Of a DNA stretch of 64,000 nt, positions 9,603-20,433 are shown piece by piece (position 1 is the first letter of the stretch; each line of letters opens with the position of its first letter). The position numbers and the translations under genes were made by a program. The stretch is from NCBI GenBank assembly GCA_907163375.1, contig CAJQUW010010391.1, forward strand, positions 62,001 to 126,000. The letters are read 5' to 3'. Origin of the DNA: Prostheceraeus crozeri. Taxonomy: Eukaryota > Platyhelminthes > Polycladida > Euryleptidae. The notes under the pieces were generated by a model that worked only from the letters and a program-made list of their open reading frames with translations, had not been told where the DNA came from and made no database searches.

Positions 9603-11726
9603 GTGAACTTATCCTCAAATCGTCCAACTTCGTTCCCACTTCTTGAGCTATTGTCTCATCCGCCGAAGCTCATACCTACTCCTACCCAATGTAACCACGT
9701 CCAAGCCTTTCATGGAGTTGTTGACTTCGTCCGAAAGCTACACTGGAGATCCACTAGACTCGATGGCCAGAACTTCAACGACTGTCGCTTTGGAAGAACT
9801 TTGTCCTCGAGATGGCCTCCACATGGTCTGGTTCCACCGCATATACATTCTCTTTCCCAGAGGATTCTATCTGCCGCGCGTGGATGTCTTTTCAATGATC
9901 ACTCCTGTTTCTCCGATGTGAATTTATCCGAAAGTGCTAAGCTGTGTCTACAATCTCTGAGTTCTGATCCAAATGTTATCATTCGCCCAGCGGACAAAGG
10001 TGGCAGATGGGTTGTAATGGACAAGACCGATTACATCGACGAAGGATCTAGACAGCTATCTGACGAAGTATTTTATCGCAGCATTGATGAACCACTACGT
10101 GATGATACACAACTGCTGTCGGATGTGCTCTCGAGTCTGGCTTCAACTAACTTCATCAATAGAAAAGAGCTCCGCTTCTTGTCTGCACCACTGAATCCCA
10201 AAGAACGACAGTTTTATTTACTCCCCAAGCTCCACAAGTCCACATGGCCATCTACTAACATACCTCCCGGCAGACCTATCGTTGCCGATGTGAACACTGA
10301 ACTGAGCAACATCGCACGCTTCATCGAGTTCTTCCTCTTCCCGTTGGCACGTCAACTACCAAGCTTCTTACTCGACACACGCCACCTTATCGCTATACTC
10401 CGTCGTCAGACCATTCCAACCGGCAGCATCTTGGGCACCTTCGACGTTAAATCCTTATACACAAATATCGCAATCGTCGAGGGCCTAAGGCGTGTTCGAC
10501 ATGCATTCACGCGCACTCCTGATTCTTCACGTCCTGATGAGCGTGTTATCCAGCTTCTCCAATTCTGCTTGGAACGCAATGACTTTCAATTTAACGATGA
10601 GTATTACCTTCAAGTTTCAGGGGTGGCCATGGGAAAGGCCTTCGGCGGCTCATTTGCTAATATTTATATGGGTCATTGGGAAAGAAACGCTCTCTCATCC
10701 TCACCACTTCAGCCTTGCCTTTGGGTTCGATATCAGGACGATATCTTCGCGGTATGGCCACATGGACTTGATTCCTTACAAAGTTTCTACCGGCACCTCA
10801 ACGACCAAGACCCCAATATTCAGATTGAAATGACCCAACATCCCGACCAGATCAGCTTTCTAGACCTCACTGTCTACCGCTCTCCCACTGATGGCACTAG
10901 ACTCCTTCATCGTGTCTTCTTCAAAGATACTGCCGCCCATAATCTGCTGCCCCAGAAATCACATCACGCTCCGCACGTTTACAACGGCTTAATTTATTCA
11001 CAATTGCTAAGATGGGCATCTTATTCTTCGACGGCTGAGGACTTCACCAACACCTGTCGCGAAGTTTTTCCTATTTGGAGATCCCAGGGCACCACCCGAA
11101 CCATCATTCGAACGATGACAAGACGTGTGATGACCTTAACCGGCTTTATCCCACATTGGCAACCAGGTTTTAGGCAATGTAATGGCCGACGCTGTGGAGC
11201 TTGCCTGCATGCCGCTGAGCGATCTGTCCTTAGAGGGAGGACACATAGTCAATTGTTTCCTATTACGTTCAGCCTCACCTGTGCATCCACACATTGCGTT
11301 TATATGATTGAGTGTATTGATTGTTCAGCACGCTATATAGGCCAAACCTCAAATCCACTGCGACAGAGGATTGGACAACACCTACGTGACATCGCCAACG
11401 TCAGCCCCTCGTCTCCCCTTGTTCCACATTTTACTTCTGTGCACCCTGTGTCCAGCTTGAGATTTGCAGCCATTAACCGCTCTTTTCCCGATCCTCAGCG
11501 ACTGGCTAAGGAAACTCGATTGATTAAGCGTCTCGGCACTGCATCTCCTCCAGGTCTAAATCGTTTGAGCAACCAACATGGTACGTCTCTTTATTTGCCT
11601 ACTTTTCCGGGCAACTGCACCGCAAGGCTAAACTCCTTCATCCGCCAAGCTTGTCACTCAGTTTCTGATGTCAATATCCGTCTTTCTTACCGAACTGACA
11701 GTAACTTGAGGTCTATATTGTCTTAA
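9603..11726 (+). CDS. PLE reverse transcriptase with GIY-YIG endonuclease
   Basis: An uninterrupted frame of about 707 codons. PLE RTs are related to telomerase and prime on cut chromosomal ends. Visible blocks: IIRPADKGGRWVVMD (residues about 125-140, the PLE N-terminal signature), QFYLLPKLHK (about 207), GRPIVAD, the first catalytic aspartate in FDVKSLYTN (about 283), VSGVAMGKAFGGSFANIY, and the active site RYQDDIFAVW (about 378). After the thumb comes a CxxxxC-type knuckle (CNGRRCGAC), then the endonuclease: CVYMIECIDC, YIGQTSNPLRQRIGQH, ending with ETRLIKRLG. No ATG opens the frame, so the true start is unknown; 9603 marks the start of the open stretch, and the first 40 residues may not be native. 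Confidence 0.85.
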   Translation: MNLSSNRPTSFPLLELLSHPPKLIPTPTQCNHVQAFHGVVDFVRKLHWRSTRLDGQNFNDCRFGRTLSSRWPPHGLVPPHIHSLSQRILSAARGCLFNDHSCFSDVNLSESAKLCLQSLSSDPNVIIRPADKGGRWVVMDKTDYIDEGSRQLSDEVFYRSIDEPLRDDTQLLSDVLSSLASTNFINRKELRFLSAPLNPKERQFYLLPKLHKSTWPSTNIPPGRPIVADVNTELSNIARFIEFFLFPLARQLPSFLLDTRHLIAILRRQTIPTGSILGTFDVKSLYTNIAIVEGLRRVRHAFTRTPDSSRPDERVIQLLQFCLERNDFQFNDEYYLQVSGVAMGKAFGGSFANIYMGHWERNALSSSPLQPCLWVRYQDDIFAVWPHGLDSLQSFYRHLNDQDPNIQIEMTQHPDQISFLDLTVYRSPTDGTRLLHRVFFKDTAAHNLLPQKSHHAPHVYNGLIYSQLLRWASYSSTAEDFTNTCREVFPIWRSQGTTRTIIRTMTRRVMTLTGFIPHWQPGFRQCNGRRCGACLHAAERSVLRGRTHSQLFPITFSLTCASTHCVYMIECIDCSARYIGQTSNPLRQRIGQHLRDIANVSPSSPLVPHFTSVHPVSSLRFAAINRSFPDPQRLAKETRLIKRLGTASPPGLNRLSNQHGTSLYLPTFPGNCTARLNSFIRQACHSVSDVNIRLSYRTDSNLRSILS

Positions 11727-12441
11727 TGTTAATCATTTAAGCCATGGTTATATAACAGCCGTGCTGACTGTTTTAGTTTTTTCTCCTCATTTCAATATAA
11801 TTTATTCATTCATTTTCCATTAATTGAGTAATCATTATCATTCATTTCTTCCACCTTTTGTTTATGATTACAGCATTTATTCATGACCTTTTTTGTATTA
11901 TATGTAAATATTTCACTCATTACTCTTCTCACTTATCTTTTGGTTTATCATTTCAGTATTATGTATGGTTATAAGCATATCGTTTAGCACTGTATTTTTG
12001 TATTCTTCCTCTTTAAGATGCTATTTGGTACTCTTTACGAGCTTTTCGACTTTTGAATTGCTGTCAATTGTTGTATGTCAAAACCATTCATTGACAAGGC
12101 ATTTGTGATAATTTAAAGCCTTTCAATAGGTCCACCTTTGATCCACTTATGAATTAATGATTGATTGCCTTTGATGTGTTTTCTACTGCTCTATTATTTC
12201 TCGTGTAAATATCTATGCAGCAAGGCTTTGTGTACTGTCTTGTCATGTGCAATCAATACGTCACCATCATGCTATTGTGAGCATTTATCTGTCACTGCAG
12301 ACTTTATGTCTCCGTTTGTGTGTACTTCACTTTACACCACTGAAGAAGCCTGAACGGCGCAATATATCTGGTGCCTCCATTCCGCCTTCTGCTGTGTACT
12401 TGAGTTTGTGGTATATTAGACCGGGGCAGAGTGTGAGACAT

Positions 12442-12466
12442 GCGTCGACCTACGTTGGGTCGACGC
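12442..12466. other. Hairpin GCGTCGACC / GGTCGACGC with 7-nt loop
   Basis: A 9-bp perfect stem with loop TACGTTG followed by TTTTT, at the 3' border of the plus-strand PLE. It could be part of the PLE 3' end recognised during target-primed synthesis, or a border remnant; the sequence alone does not decide. Confidence 0.5.
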
Positions 12467-12721
12467 TTTTTGCTTCCTACTACTGCTACTACTTTAGAAT
12501 TAGTATTGTTATAAGAAGCGATAGGAAATCATGTCCCCTTTGCTATAATTACTTGATTATAAATAAATCAAAGTACTCCATTGACTAATAGTGTATTTTA
12601 CACAAATATGAAATTTTATACGAACTGTCAAAAAAATCTAACTACAACAGTTCAAACAAAAATGGTTGGATTCCAATGTATGTCTTCCGCACACGAACTT
12701 CTTGCATGAAAGGCAAATGTT

Positions 12722-13670
12722 TTACGTTTTATTGCGATTGCCTTTGTCGCAGAAATTGCAGTTTCCACGTTTCCTTGAGCTGGCACATTGGGTTACCGTG
12801 TGTGTAGGAAGTGGAATCGAGGATCGTCTTTCCTTTAGGCACTCAAGCAAATTGGTTGCAACCTCATGAATAAAAAGAAATCGAGATGATTGATTTGATA
12901 TCTCTTTCCACAGGACAAAGGCGTTCAGCATAGTAATATCGAGTATGCAAAATACGACCAACGGCCATCGACGGGAAGCCATTTTAGTAGAAAAATGTCG
13001 TTGCATTTGGTCAACCGTATCTACACCGCCTTTCTTTTTGTTATATTCAAGAATGATGTGAGGCTTTTTCTTTTGTGTGGAGTTATCGATAGTCGATGAA
13101 TACCTCGAAGAAGTCAGGAGCACTACGTTCTTATTGCGCTTTGGGATATAACTCACCATGGTCGCTTCTCCTTCAGAATGGAATGCAAACACTGACGAAT
13201 ATTGCTCACGATTTGCGGTAGATTTCATTTCAGTCGGAATCTCCCTTTTGTTTGAGCGAATGGTTCCGAGAAGTGTCATGTCTTTCTCTCTCAACTCCCT
13301 TGCCAACTTCAGAGAGGTGAAGAAATTGTCGGTGACAACTTCACACCCACTATTGTTGAACGGTTCAACGAGCTGAAGGGCTGTTGATTCTCCGACTGTC
13401 CCTGTTCTCACACTGGTTTCTTCTTTTCCAAGATATGGAGAGATAGTCAATACATAATGACTTTCTGCGTCGGCAGCAATCCAAAACTTTATTCCAAATT
13501 TCGATGGTTTGTTAGGCATATATTGAAGAAAAGCACATCGATTTCTTGACGGAAAAAGTTGCTCGTCAACTGTTATAGTCTCGTACGGCCAATAAAGGCG
13601 AAGTATAGTGCTCTGGAATTTCGTGAAAAGTTCTCTTATGGGAGCAAATCTGTCATTTCTGAATCTTGCA
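12722..13670 (-). pseudogene. piggyBac-type transposase, N-terminally truncated
   Basis: The minus-strand frame is open from about 13670 to 12722. It starts RFRNDRFAPIRELFTKFQ, then ITVDEQLFPSRNRC (first catalytic aspartate), YMPNKPSKFGIKFWIAAD, the second catalytic aspartate in EVVTDNFFTSLKLA, and the third in KKGGVDTVDQM. The tail CASSRKRGNCNFC is the cysteine-rich C-terminal zinc-binding domain that contacts the element ends. All three acidic positions are present in one frame, but the roughly 200 N-terminal residues expected of the family are missing upstream of 13680, where stops appear. Cut-and-paste transposase; this copy is probably inactive. Confidence 0.9.
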
Positions 13671-13679
13671 CAGTTTCAA

Positions 13680-14177
13680 TAAAATTTTTGTTGAGTAGCT
13701 ATTGAAATTTATGTTGCAATGCATTAGCAATGATATAAGATGCAATTACATTGGCATATACAGAAATATGTGTGATTATATACCATGAGGTCAAAATGTG
13801 AGTGTTACCATGAGTGTTCAGAGGTGAGTGACCGAAACACGATCGCCCTACCCTAGTCTCTGCTGATGACCTCAGGAGTTCAAGGTTAATATTTAAGTTC
13901 CAATCTTGATTATAGTTTAGAGTTTAAACTAATTAACCCTATGTATTTGACCTATTGGTTAGCGTATAACGTTTTAACTCATAGATTACAAAAACGTAGA
14001 TTTACTTCACAATCGATATCTATGTCCTTTCAAATAAATTTGATAATTTAAACTTGATAACAATGCTGAAATATTAAAAGTCACGAAAGATCAGCTTTGA
14101 AATGTCAAAATTCCTTGAAAATATCCGAAAATGAAAAATGTGATGAGGTTAAATTGACCTCACTGTAAGTTCTAGGG
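13680..14177. other. piggyBac 5' non-coding region
   Basis: AT-rich, no frame. It includes the end palindrome GAGGTTAAATTGACCTC (14147-14163) and the terminal CTAGGG. Confidence 0.5.
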
Positions 14178-14790
14178 ATAGATACGATACGCAACGATAA
14201 AAGAAAAGCTTTAAACATACAGTTCACTTCTTAATGTAGAATTCACTTCAATTCGATCGGACTCATTTATACCAAAATAATATCATAAATATCAGTGTCA
14301 CTTATACCGTCAATCTTCAATCGCGCTCGCTGATGTGTTGCTGTATACGCTGCTGTGTTGTTGTTCGCTGGGGGGGCAGTTGTTGTTATTTCTGTAATTA
14401 AGTTGCACCGCGAGAGCCCGGAGTTGTTCTAACAGCTGCTGAAGATGTCGTATGTGTTGTTGTTGTGTCAATTTCTAAGTCTATACCGCGCTTCTAATCG
14501 CTTCTAAGTTATACCAATTTTTGAGACTTGACCGTAAATCCACTTTCTTTTGAAAATTGAAAGAGTTTCCTTTAATCTCTCCCCGCTAGCTTTCGACCCG
14601 ACTTCATTTCGTTCTTATCATGGAATTTTTAATCTCTTTTTTTTGAAATACCATCAGTCAGTTTTCATGATATCATTTTTATCGTCGTTTTTTCTGTCAT
14701 CAACAATCACGTTACTAGCACATTGAATTTCTTTCTTCTGTCAGTTTATTAATCGATTTATTCGCATCTCATCTCTCTCTCAGCGTCTGA
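14178..14790. other. hAT interior between two insertions
   Basis: Residual hAT sequence; contains a GT-rich stretch with TGTTGTTGTT words at about 14340-14470. No coding evidence. Confidence 0.5.
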
Positions 14791-15193
14791 GCCGTCAAAC
14801 GCCCTAACTTTAGCCACAGAATTGTCATTTTTTTGCTGGCATTCTTTAAGAAATAGCCCGACATCATTCATTATCACTTAGCTGGTTTACATCTACTGCT
14901 GTTGAGTTGTCGTAACTATTCTGCTTTTCAATTTCGATTATAAGTATACTCTGGTTTCGGTTTAAGGTGGTGGCTAAAGTTAGGGTCGCTATTCCTAACT
15001 TTAGCCACTTTTAATTCAGCGAAAAAAGTATTACCCTACATGTAGATTTACAACGAAATTAGTAGAGGTCCGGTGTTAATGAGTAGGTAACCTTGACAAC
15101 TGGAAATCAATACTTCGATATCGTATTTTTGTCATAGTATAGTATATATCTATAGTTAATGGTAGTGAATTCTACGTACCTACCGATACACGA

Positions 15194-15268
15194 TTTTCAC
15201 GAATCAGCACTATAAATTCGTTCATTTAGCGGCTAAATGAACGAATTTACAGTATTGATTCGTGAAAA
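15194..15268. other. 75-bp hairpin in the Tigger-like element
   Basis: TTTTCACGAATCA...ATTCGTTCATTTAGC is mirrored by GCTAAATGAACGAAT...TGATTCGTGAAAA, with a few mismatches and almost no loop. It lies between the left TIR and the transposase start, so it could affect transposase expression or be a small foldback insertion. Confidence 0.6.
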
Positions 15269-15459
15269 GGTAATGACAAATGACTCGAGTAGTCAGCGAA
15301 TCAATGATTCTAGTTAAGGGATGAACTATATCCGTTTGTTCCAAGAATCGTGAGTCATATTACCTGTCATAGCTATTTATAGCACATGCGTAATTGAATA
15401 TTCATCCAAAAACACAAGACATCATTTGATGTACAACCTCGATAGACTTCGCACTGCCC

Positions 15460-17124
15460 ATGGCTCCATTCAAGCGAAAATATGGAAACTCACCATTAGA
15501 CTCCATTGAAAAAGCAATAAGAGCTGTTAAACAAGGTTCTAGCTTGCGGTCAGCTGCAAAATAACATGCATTAAATCGACAAACGTTGAAGAATAGGATC
15601 TCTAATCTGCATACCAGGTCATGCGGAAGACCAATGGCCGTGGACAAGGAACTTGAGTCGCATATTGCGAAGCGATTTGAGATATTGTGTGATTGGGGCT
15701 TTCCAGCTACGGCAGATGACTTGAAATATATTGTGAAAAAATTTCTTGATAGATCACAAATACTATACAGTCGATTCAAGGACAACATTCCAGGTAACAA
15801 ATGGATCAAAAGCTTCCTACAACGCAACGGCTTGAGTCGTCGATCTGTGTCAAATATTGCCCGACGTCGTGCTTCTGTTGACAAAACTATCATTAGTGAT
15901 TATTTCCACGAATTGGAATTATCTCTTGCTGATGTTCCAGTTGATAGCATCATAAACTAAGACGAAACGGCCCTTGTCGATGATCCCGGCAAGAAGAAAT
16001 GCATTGTCAAACGGGGAGTCAAATATCCCGAATTAGTTGCAAACCATGCCAAGTCTGGTGTTTCTGCTATGTTTGCAGGCTCTGCTAGCGGACATCTCTT
16101 ACCACCTTACGTTATTTATAAGTCAGTGAAGTTGTACAAACAATGGACATTAGGTGGACCTGATAGCGCCAAGTTCACGTTCAGTAAATCTGGATGGTTC
16201 GACGATAAGTGCTTCTCTGATTGGTTTCGATCCATTTGCTTACCGTATCTTCGACGAAAGAACGGACCGAAGGTCCTCATTGGAGACAATTTGTCCTCTC
16301 ACATCAACAAGGAAGTGATTGATTTGTGTCACCAACATAACATTCGATTCGTATGTTTGCCTCCAAATTCTACACACAACGCAACCGCTTGATGTTGCTG
16401 TCTTTGCTCCGCTAAAAAAATCTGAAAATCTATTATCGCTGAGTGGCGTCTAACAAATGAAGGACAGAAACATGTTATTATGCCCAAATGTTCTTTCCCT
16501 GTGAAGATTCATGATCCTATCAATCGTCTGAATTTAGAAAATTTGAAAAGTGGTTCTGCTGCATGTGGGATTTCTCCATTCAATCCCGAGGCTGTATTGA
16601 AGCGATTACCACACCCTTTGGATGAAAGCATTAACAAGTTTGATGAAGTAATAGTGGATCATCTGCAAAGCCTTCGGAAAATATCTACAGACTCTAATCG
16701 ACCATCCAGAAGAAGAAGAACGAAGCTTGCTGTTACTTCAGGAGAGCTGTTGGAGTAGATGACGTAACGTCGACAGCAATGTGAGCGAAAACTTTGATGA
16801 AAATGAGATAAATCCTGCTGATCACAATGCAAGCAGTGCAAGTGAATTTCCATCAACAACGCATTCGAACCAAGGAGATTTCGTTCTCGTTAAATTGAAG
16901 GTTGAGGACAAACCAACTACGAAGTTATTCATCGGCCAGTTACTTGAAGTAAGTCCAGACTATTTCAAAGTTTCGTATTTGAAGCGCGTTTCGAAAAAGT
17001 CATATGTCCTGAAAAGGATGATGTAAGCTACATTTCACAGTGTGATATTACAGAGAAGATAAGCGCGATTCCGGATCGTCGTGGTTTCGTTTGGACTGTG
17101 GAATTCAACATCGATGATAAATGA
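15460..17124 (+). pseudogene. pogo/Tigger-like transposase (DDE_1 family), broken
   Basis: ATG at 15460 opens MAPFKRKYGNSPLDS, then a helix-turn-helix of the CENP-B/psq type (SIEKAIRAVKQGSSLRSAA). TAA at 15562-15564 interrupts it; the same frame continues with CENP-B-like DNA binding (WIKSFLQRNGLSRRSVS). TAA at 15958-15960 replaces the tyrosine before the first catalytic aspartate (DETALVDDPGKKK). The second is in VLIGDNLSSHINKE. The third, in QPLDVAVFAPL (16385-16417), is out of frame: a small deletion lies before it and a compensating shift and TGA follow, before IIAEWRLTNEGQ resumes. A last shift at about 16760 precedes the C-terminal domain (GDFVLVKLKVED ... FVWTVEFNIDDK), ending at about 17124. 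Confidence 0.85.
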
Positions 17125-17781
17125 ACTGTCCGTTACAAGGTTTCAATTTTTCATATATAGATAGAGTGAGATTTTGTTCTTTTTATTGTAATTGGATGGA
17201 TTTTTTAAATTTTCCTTTTGAAAATGATAATTATGGACATGATCGAGTTGATCTGCTGTATTTTCTTAACTAATACATACCGCTATTTAAGTATCGAAAT
17301 TTAGTTTTCACTAAATTTAGACAGTTATAGAAAATCGTATTCGTACAGATGTCTTGGGTAAGTGGCTAAAGTTAGGATTTTTCTCAATTTTTGCATCCTA
17401 ACTTTAGCCACCCTATAAAAAACAGGTATTTTTTGAAGATTAGCTTCAATGCCATTATCATATGTTTATATCACGTATGAAGAACAATATCATCTGTTTT
17501 AGTGTTATCATAGGTTTTCATTTCAAACTGAACATAGTACCATTTTGAATTTCAAATTTTCCCTCCAAAATGCCTGTTTTCAGTTAAAGATGTTTCTAAG
17601 ATATAGAAAAACAGATATTGCGAAACTGATGACACATTTTAATTATCGTAGTATAGGACTTCAACTTGGTATAGTATATTGATATTCAATGTGTATCATT
17701 TCTCCGAAAAAAAGACTTAAACCGATGCACCACCAGTGGCTAAAGTTAGGACGTCTGGCCAAAGTTAGGGCGTTTGACGGC

Positions 17782-18136
17782 TATTGAATATCTCGTTTAC
17801 GAAACGAAAATGGCGGAGGCTGACCGCATACATATATACCCGTACATGTACACAAGAAATATGAACTATGAACATGAGAACGCACATAGGAACGACGCAG
17901 AGAACGGCACACAGGAACAACGAGGATGGGATAAGGGCACATGGGTTAGATTGGAACGAACAAATGTTAGATACATGCACTATACGCGACATAGAATTAT
18001 CGGAATTGAATCTTATTATGGAATTGGAATTGAATTGAACTGTTTCGACTGGAATTGGAATTGGAGTTGAAATTGAAATTTCTGCTCTGGAATTGGAATT
18101 GGAATTAAAAATTTCAGTGGAATTTTTCCAGCTCTG
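17782..18136. other. hAT right subterminal region
   Basis: hAT sequence ending in the GGAATT array (17998-18105) and terminal CAGCTCTG. The coding-like PIPIPE/FQFQLQFQFQ stretch on the minus strand is only a translation of this array. Confidence 0.6.
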
Positions 18137-18144
18137 GACACAAT

Positions 18145-20368
18145 ATGCTTGCATTGAGATCTGTGGTCTGCCAGTGCACTGCTGGTCTTATTGTTAAAAG
18201 AACGCGCGTGTTCCATGAAACGTAATTTAAAAGGTCGAAATTTACAGGTAAATTTGTAAACAAACAATTTGTCTTTGCAAGTATATTTGCTAGGTAACCA
18301 ATCACAGACCGTGCAATTCTCATGTTTATTATGTTTAGGCTTGTTTTGAAGGCTACTATAAAGATTAGAGTTTGGAATGTCTACTAGGTTGACAGGTAAG
18401 TCGTATTTCTTAATAAGGGTGCGTAGTTTACAGCTCGTTTTATCATTCAAGTATTTCATTTTAAGAAAATTTGGGTTGCGTTTTTTAGGGACAGACTTAT
18501 TTTTTCTATTTCTAAAAGTGCGATAGGTTTTCTAACCATTTTGACGAAACTTTTTGTCTAGTTTATTTTTGGAGTTTTCAAACGCGGCTTCTGAGCTGCA
18601 TCGTTTTTGGACGTACTCTACAGTATTTTTTAGATAATTGCTTTTTACGTGACTTGGTACGTAGCTATCCTTCCGTAAGGCAGTGCCGGAATGATAGGGT
18701 TTCTCAAACCAGTTGTAATGGATGTTTTCATTTTCTATAAAAATGCTTAAATCAAGGAAGTTTAAGACTCCGTTTTCAGGTACCTCCATGGTGAACTTAA
18801 TTTCGCTACTTATGCTGTTAAAAGTTTTCAAAAGTTTAGAAAACCTTTGTCAAACGGTCCAATTATAATGTCGTCTATGTAACGAGCGTAGAGGGCAGGG
18901 ACTATAGCATACCTATCTTTCAAGTCTTTTAAGGCAACCGTTTCCAATTTGTGCAAATAAATAATCGCGTACGGAGGGCAGAAATGAGTTCCCATTGGGC
19001 ATCCTTTTATTTGGAGATAATGTTTATTATTAAATTTGATTTCGTAGTTATAACAAATGAAACTTAACATCTTCGCAACCGAGTCACGATCCAGACCAAA
19101 GCAATTTATATTTTTCCAATTTTCATTAACAAATTTCATGACAGCCTCAATCCCATTAGCTATGGGTATATTGGGGTAAAGGTTTTTTACGTCTAAGGAC
19201 ATGAAAGTACTGTTACTTTTATAGTGTATTTGGTGCAACCTATCGATTAAGTCTTCTGCATTTCCTATATACGACAGCACGAAACGTGTCAATTGAGTTA
19301 GAATTTTAGTCAGGAGCCAGTCAACTTTTTCTGTCGGAGTGTTTTACAGGACGCTATGGGGCGGAGGGGAAACGACCCATCCACTTTATCCTTATGGTCC
19401 TTGATAGTAACATGGAACGAGGCAGCCTCCGTTCCCGTACTATAGAGACGTTCTATTTGGTTCCTAGAAAAACTTTTGCAAGATGATTTTATAATTTTGT
19501 TAGCCTGGTTTTCTATACTATTTACTCGAGACTTGGCTAGAGGTTTGTACGTTTTAGTATCATTGAGTAATTGCTCAGTCTGGGCAATTATATCTACTTC
19601 ATTAACAAGAACAATTTTACTAGTTTTATCAGTTGCTTTTACTGAAAGCTCCTTATCTTTAAGATAATTGCGAGTGATATTGATCGTATTACTAAGTTCT
19701 TTTGCTTTTCTATTATTTTGCTGAGATTTGATTAAGTTGATGACCTCTGAACGGAAGAGTTTAAGTTTAGCCTCAGTTTCCTCGTCGGCTTTTGAAGGAA
19801 GGTTAGTGCGGTTTTTGGTAAACGGAATAGTTAATTCAGTTTCGGTGCTATTCTCTGTTTCACTATTGAACACTTTGTTCCAACGCAGCCGATAGGTGAA
19901 GGCATCCAGCTCTCTCTCAGTATCTACAATAAGCTGCTCATTAACCATATTCGGGATCCGATAACTCGGTCCTTTTTGTAAGAGATTGCTGATATTAGCA
20001 GGAATCTGATTCTCACACCCCCTAAGTAGCGGATCGAAAACAACACCAGTGCTCTGTAGAGTCGGCGAAGTGGCTCGATACAAGAAACTGTCACTATAAG
20101 GAGAGGGTAACACTGGTACGAGTTTCGGCTGCTCCATCCTTTTAGGATAAGGTTCATCGGTCCATCTTCTCCATTTGTCCCAGTGAGTCTTCTGAATCCG
20201 GCAGGATTCCTTCTCCGCAGCATCTTCCAACATCTCCAGTAATGTCTCCACGTCCTCACTTCTCCATCTTCTGACCAGGTGTAGATATCCGAAACCACGC
20301 CTCATATTAGTATGTTTGGTGCTCTCCTGTAACTGCTGGACATGCAGTCGAACAATTTTCAGCTCCAA
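18145..20368 (-). pseudogene. PLE reverse transcriptase, broken
   Basis: On the minus strand the region reads an N-terminal part (from 20368, about 200 residues of uncertain role), a block resembling the PLE signature (KATDKTSKIVLVNEVD), AASFHVTIKDHKD and FPLRPIAS (fingers), MSLDVKNLYPNIPI (first catalytic aspartate), LQIKGCPMGTHFCPPYAIIY, the active site YARYIDDIIIGPF, VLNFLDLSIF, and a thumb with KDSYVPSHVKSNYLKN. A cysteine pair (CTVCDWL) and LRFMEHARSFNNKTSSALAD follow, the middle of the endonuclease region, up to the hAT edge at 18144. The usual YIG motif is not visible. Several breaks, old copy. A relative occurs at 57338-57960. Confidence 0.8.
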
Positions 20369-20433
20369 AGTGACATTATTGCTGGTGAAGTGCTAGAACT
20401 GACCATAAAAACGCACAACATAAATTTCGATGA

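Larger units (their letters stand above)
9392..12475 (+). mobile_element. Penelope-like element, plus strand, probably 5'-truncated
   Basis: A single long frame (9603-11726) codes for RT plus GIY-YIG endonuclease. Upstream, 9392-9561 is an open frame ending LNHLN and a stop that looks like the cut-off end of a preceding PLE reading frame. The 3' region (to about 12475) has CCACTGAAGAAGCC followed by a short hairpin, the typical PLE tail order, and ends with a strong hairpin at 12442-12466. It is bounded on both sides by TAC-type triplets of the LINE tail. The main frame looks whole. Confidence 0.75.
5626..14177 (-). mobile_element. piggyBac-like transposon interrupted by a LINE and a PLE
   Basis: The left end is CCCTAGAACGTA and the right end, reverse-complemented, is CCCTAGAACTTA, a TIR start like classical piggyBac ends. 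Each end also has an internal palindrome: GAGGTCATTTTGACCTC at about 5668 and GAGGTTAAATTGACCTC at about 14147. The transposase (minus strand, 12722 to about 13670) lies between. The 4 bp outside both ends are ATAG rather than the usual TTAA. Own sequence is 5626 to about 5700 plus about 12490-14177 (roughly 1.8 kb), short for the family and consistent with loss of the N-terminal coding part. Confidence 0.65.
14791..17781 (+). mobile_element. pogo/Tigger-like DNA transposon with repeated CCTAACTTTAGCCAC sites
   Basis: The left TIR starts GCCGTCAAACGCCCTAACTT and the right end is its inverted match, ending AAGTTAGGGCGTTTGACGGC. TA follows on the right; the left neighbour is GA, perhaps a mutated TA. 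The word CCTAACTTTAGCCAC or its complement occurs at both ends and again as inverted pairs at about 14968-15010 and 17361-17412, so each subterminal region holds several likely transposase-binding copies. One transposase gene (15460-17124) fills the middle. Length 2,991 bp, typical for an autonomous Tigger-size element. Confidence 0.8.
5383..18136. mobile_element. hAT transposon (non-autonomous) with GGAATT-repeat subterminal arrays, swollen by nested insertions
   Basis: Ends are CAGAATTGGAAAA on the left and, reverse-complemented, CAGAGCTGGAAAAATT on the right: the CAG-start TIR of hAT elements. The 8-bp direct repeat GACACAAT flanks it exactly at 5375-5382 and 18137-18144. Subterminal DNA on both sides is a degenerate array of GGAATT hexamers in both orientations (5393-5515 and 17998-18105). 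Only about 1.2 kb belongs to the hAT itself: 5383-5625, 14178-14790 and 17782-18136. None of that codes for a hAT transposase, so it was moved in trans. The rest is piggyBac, LINE, PLE and Tigger insertions. Confidence 0.8.
5045..20400 (-). mobile_element. Penelope-like element, minus strand, split by a hAT insertion
   Basis: RT-type coding runs from 20368 down to about 18145. The C-terminal end of its GIY-YIG endonuclease region lies 12.8 kb away at 5245-5374, followed by a 3' tail (5045-5245) containing the PLE-like words CCTGAGGAAGCGC and GTGAAACGTC. The interruption is exactly bounded by a hAT element with an 8-bp target duplication. The copy is broken, with several disruptions in the coding region. 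Order of parts on the minus strand: N-terminal region, RT fingers and palm, RT thumb, cysteine-containing segment, endonuclease, tail. Confidence 0.75.

Noticed and set aside
17998-18110. PIPIPE/FQFQ-like protein tail on the minus strand
   Set aside because: It is a translation of the GGAATT array of the hAT element, not PLE coding.
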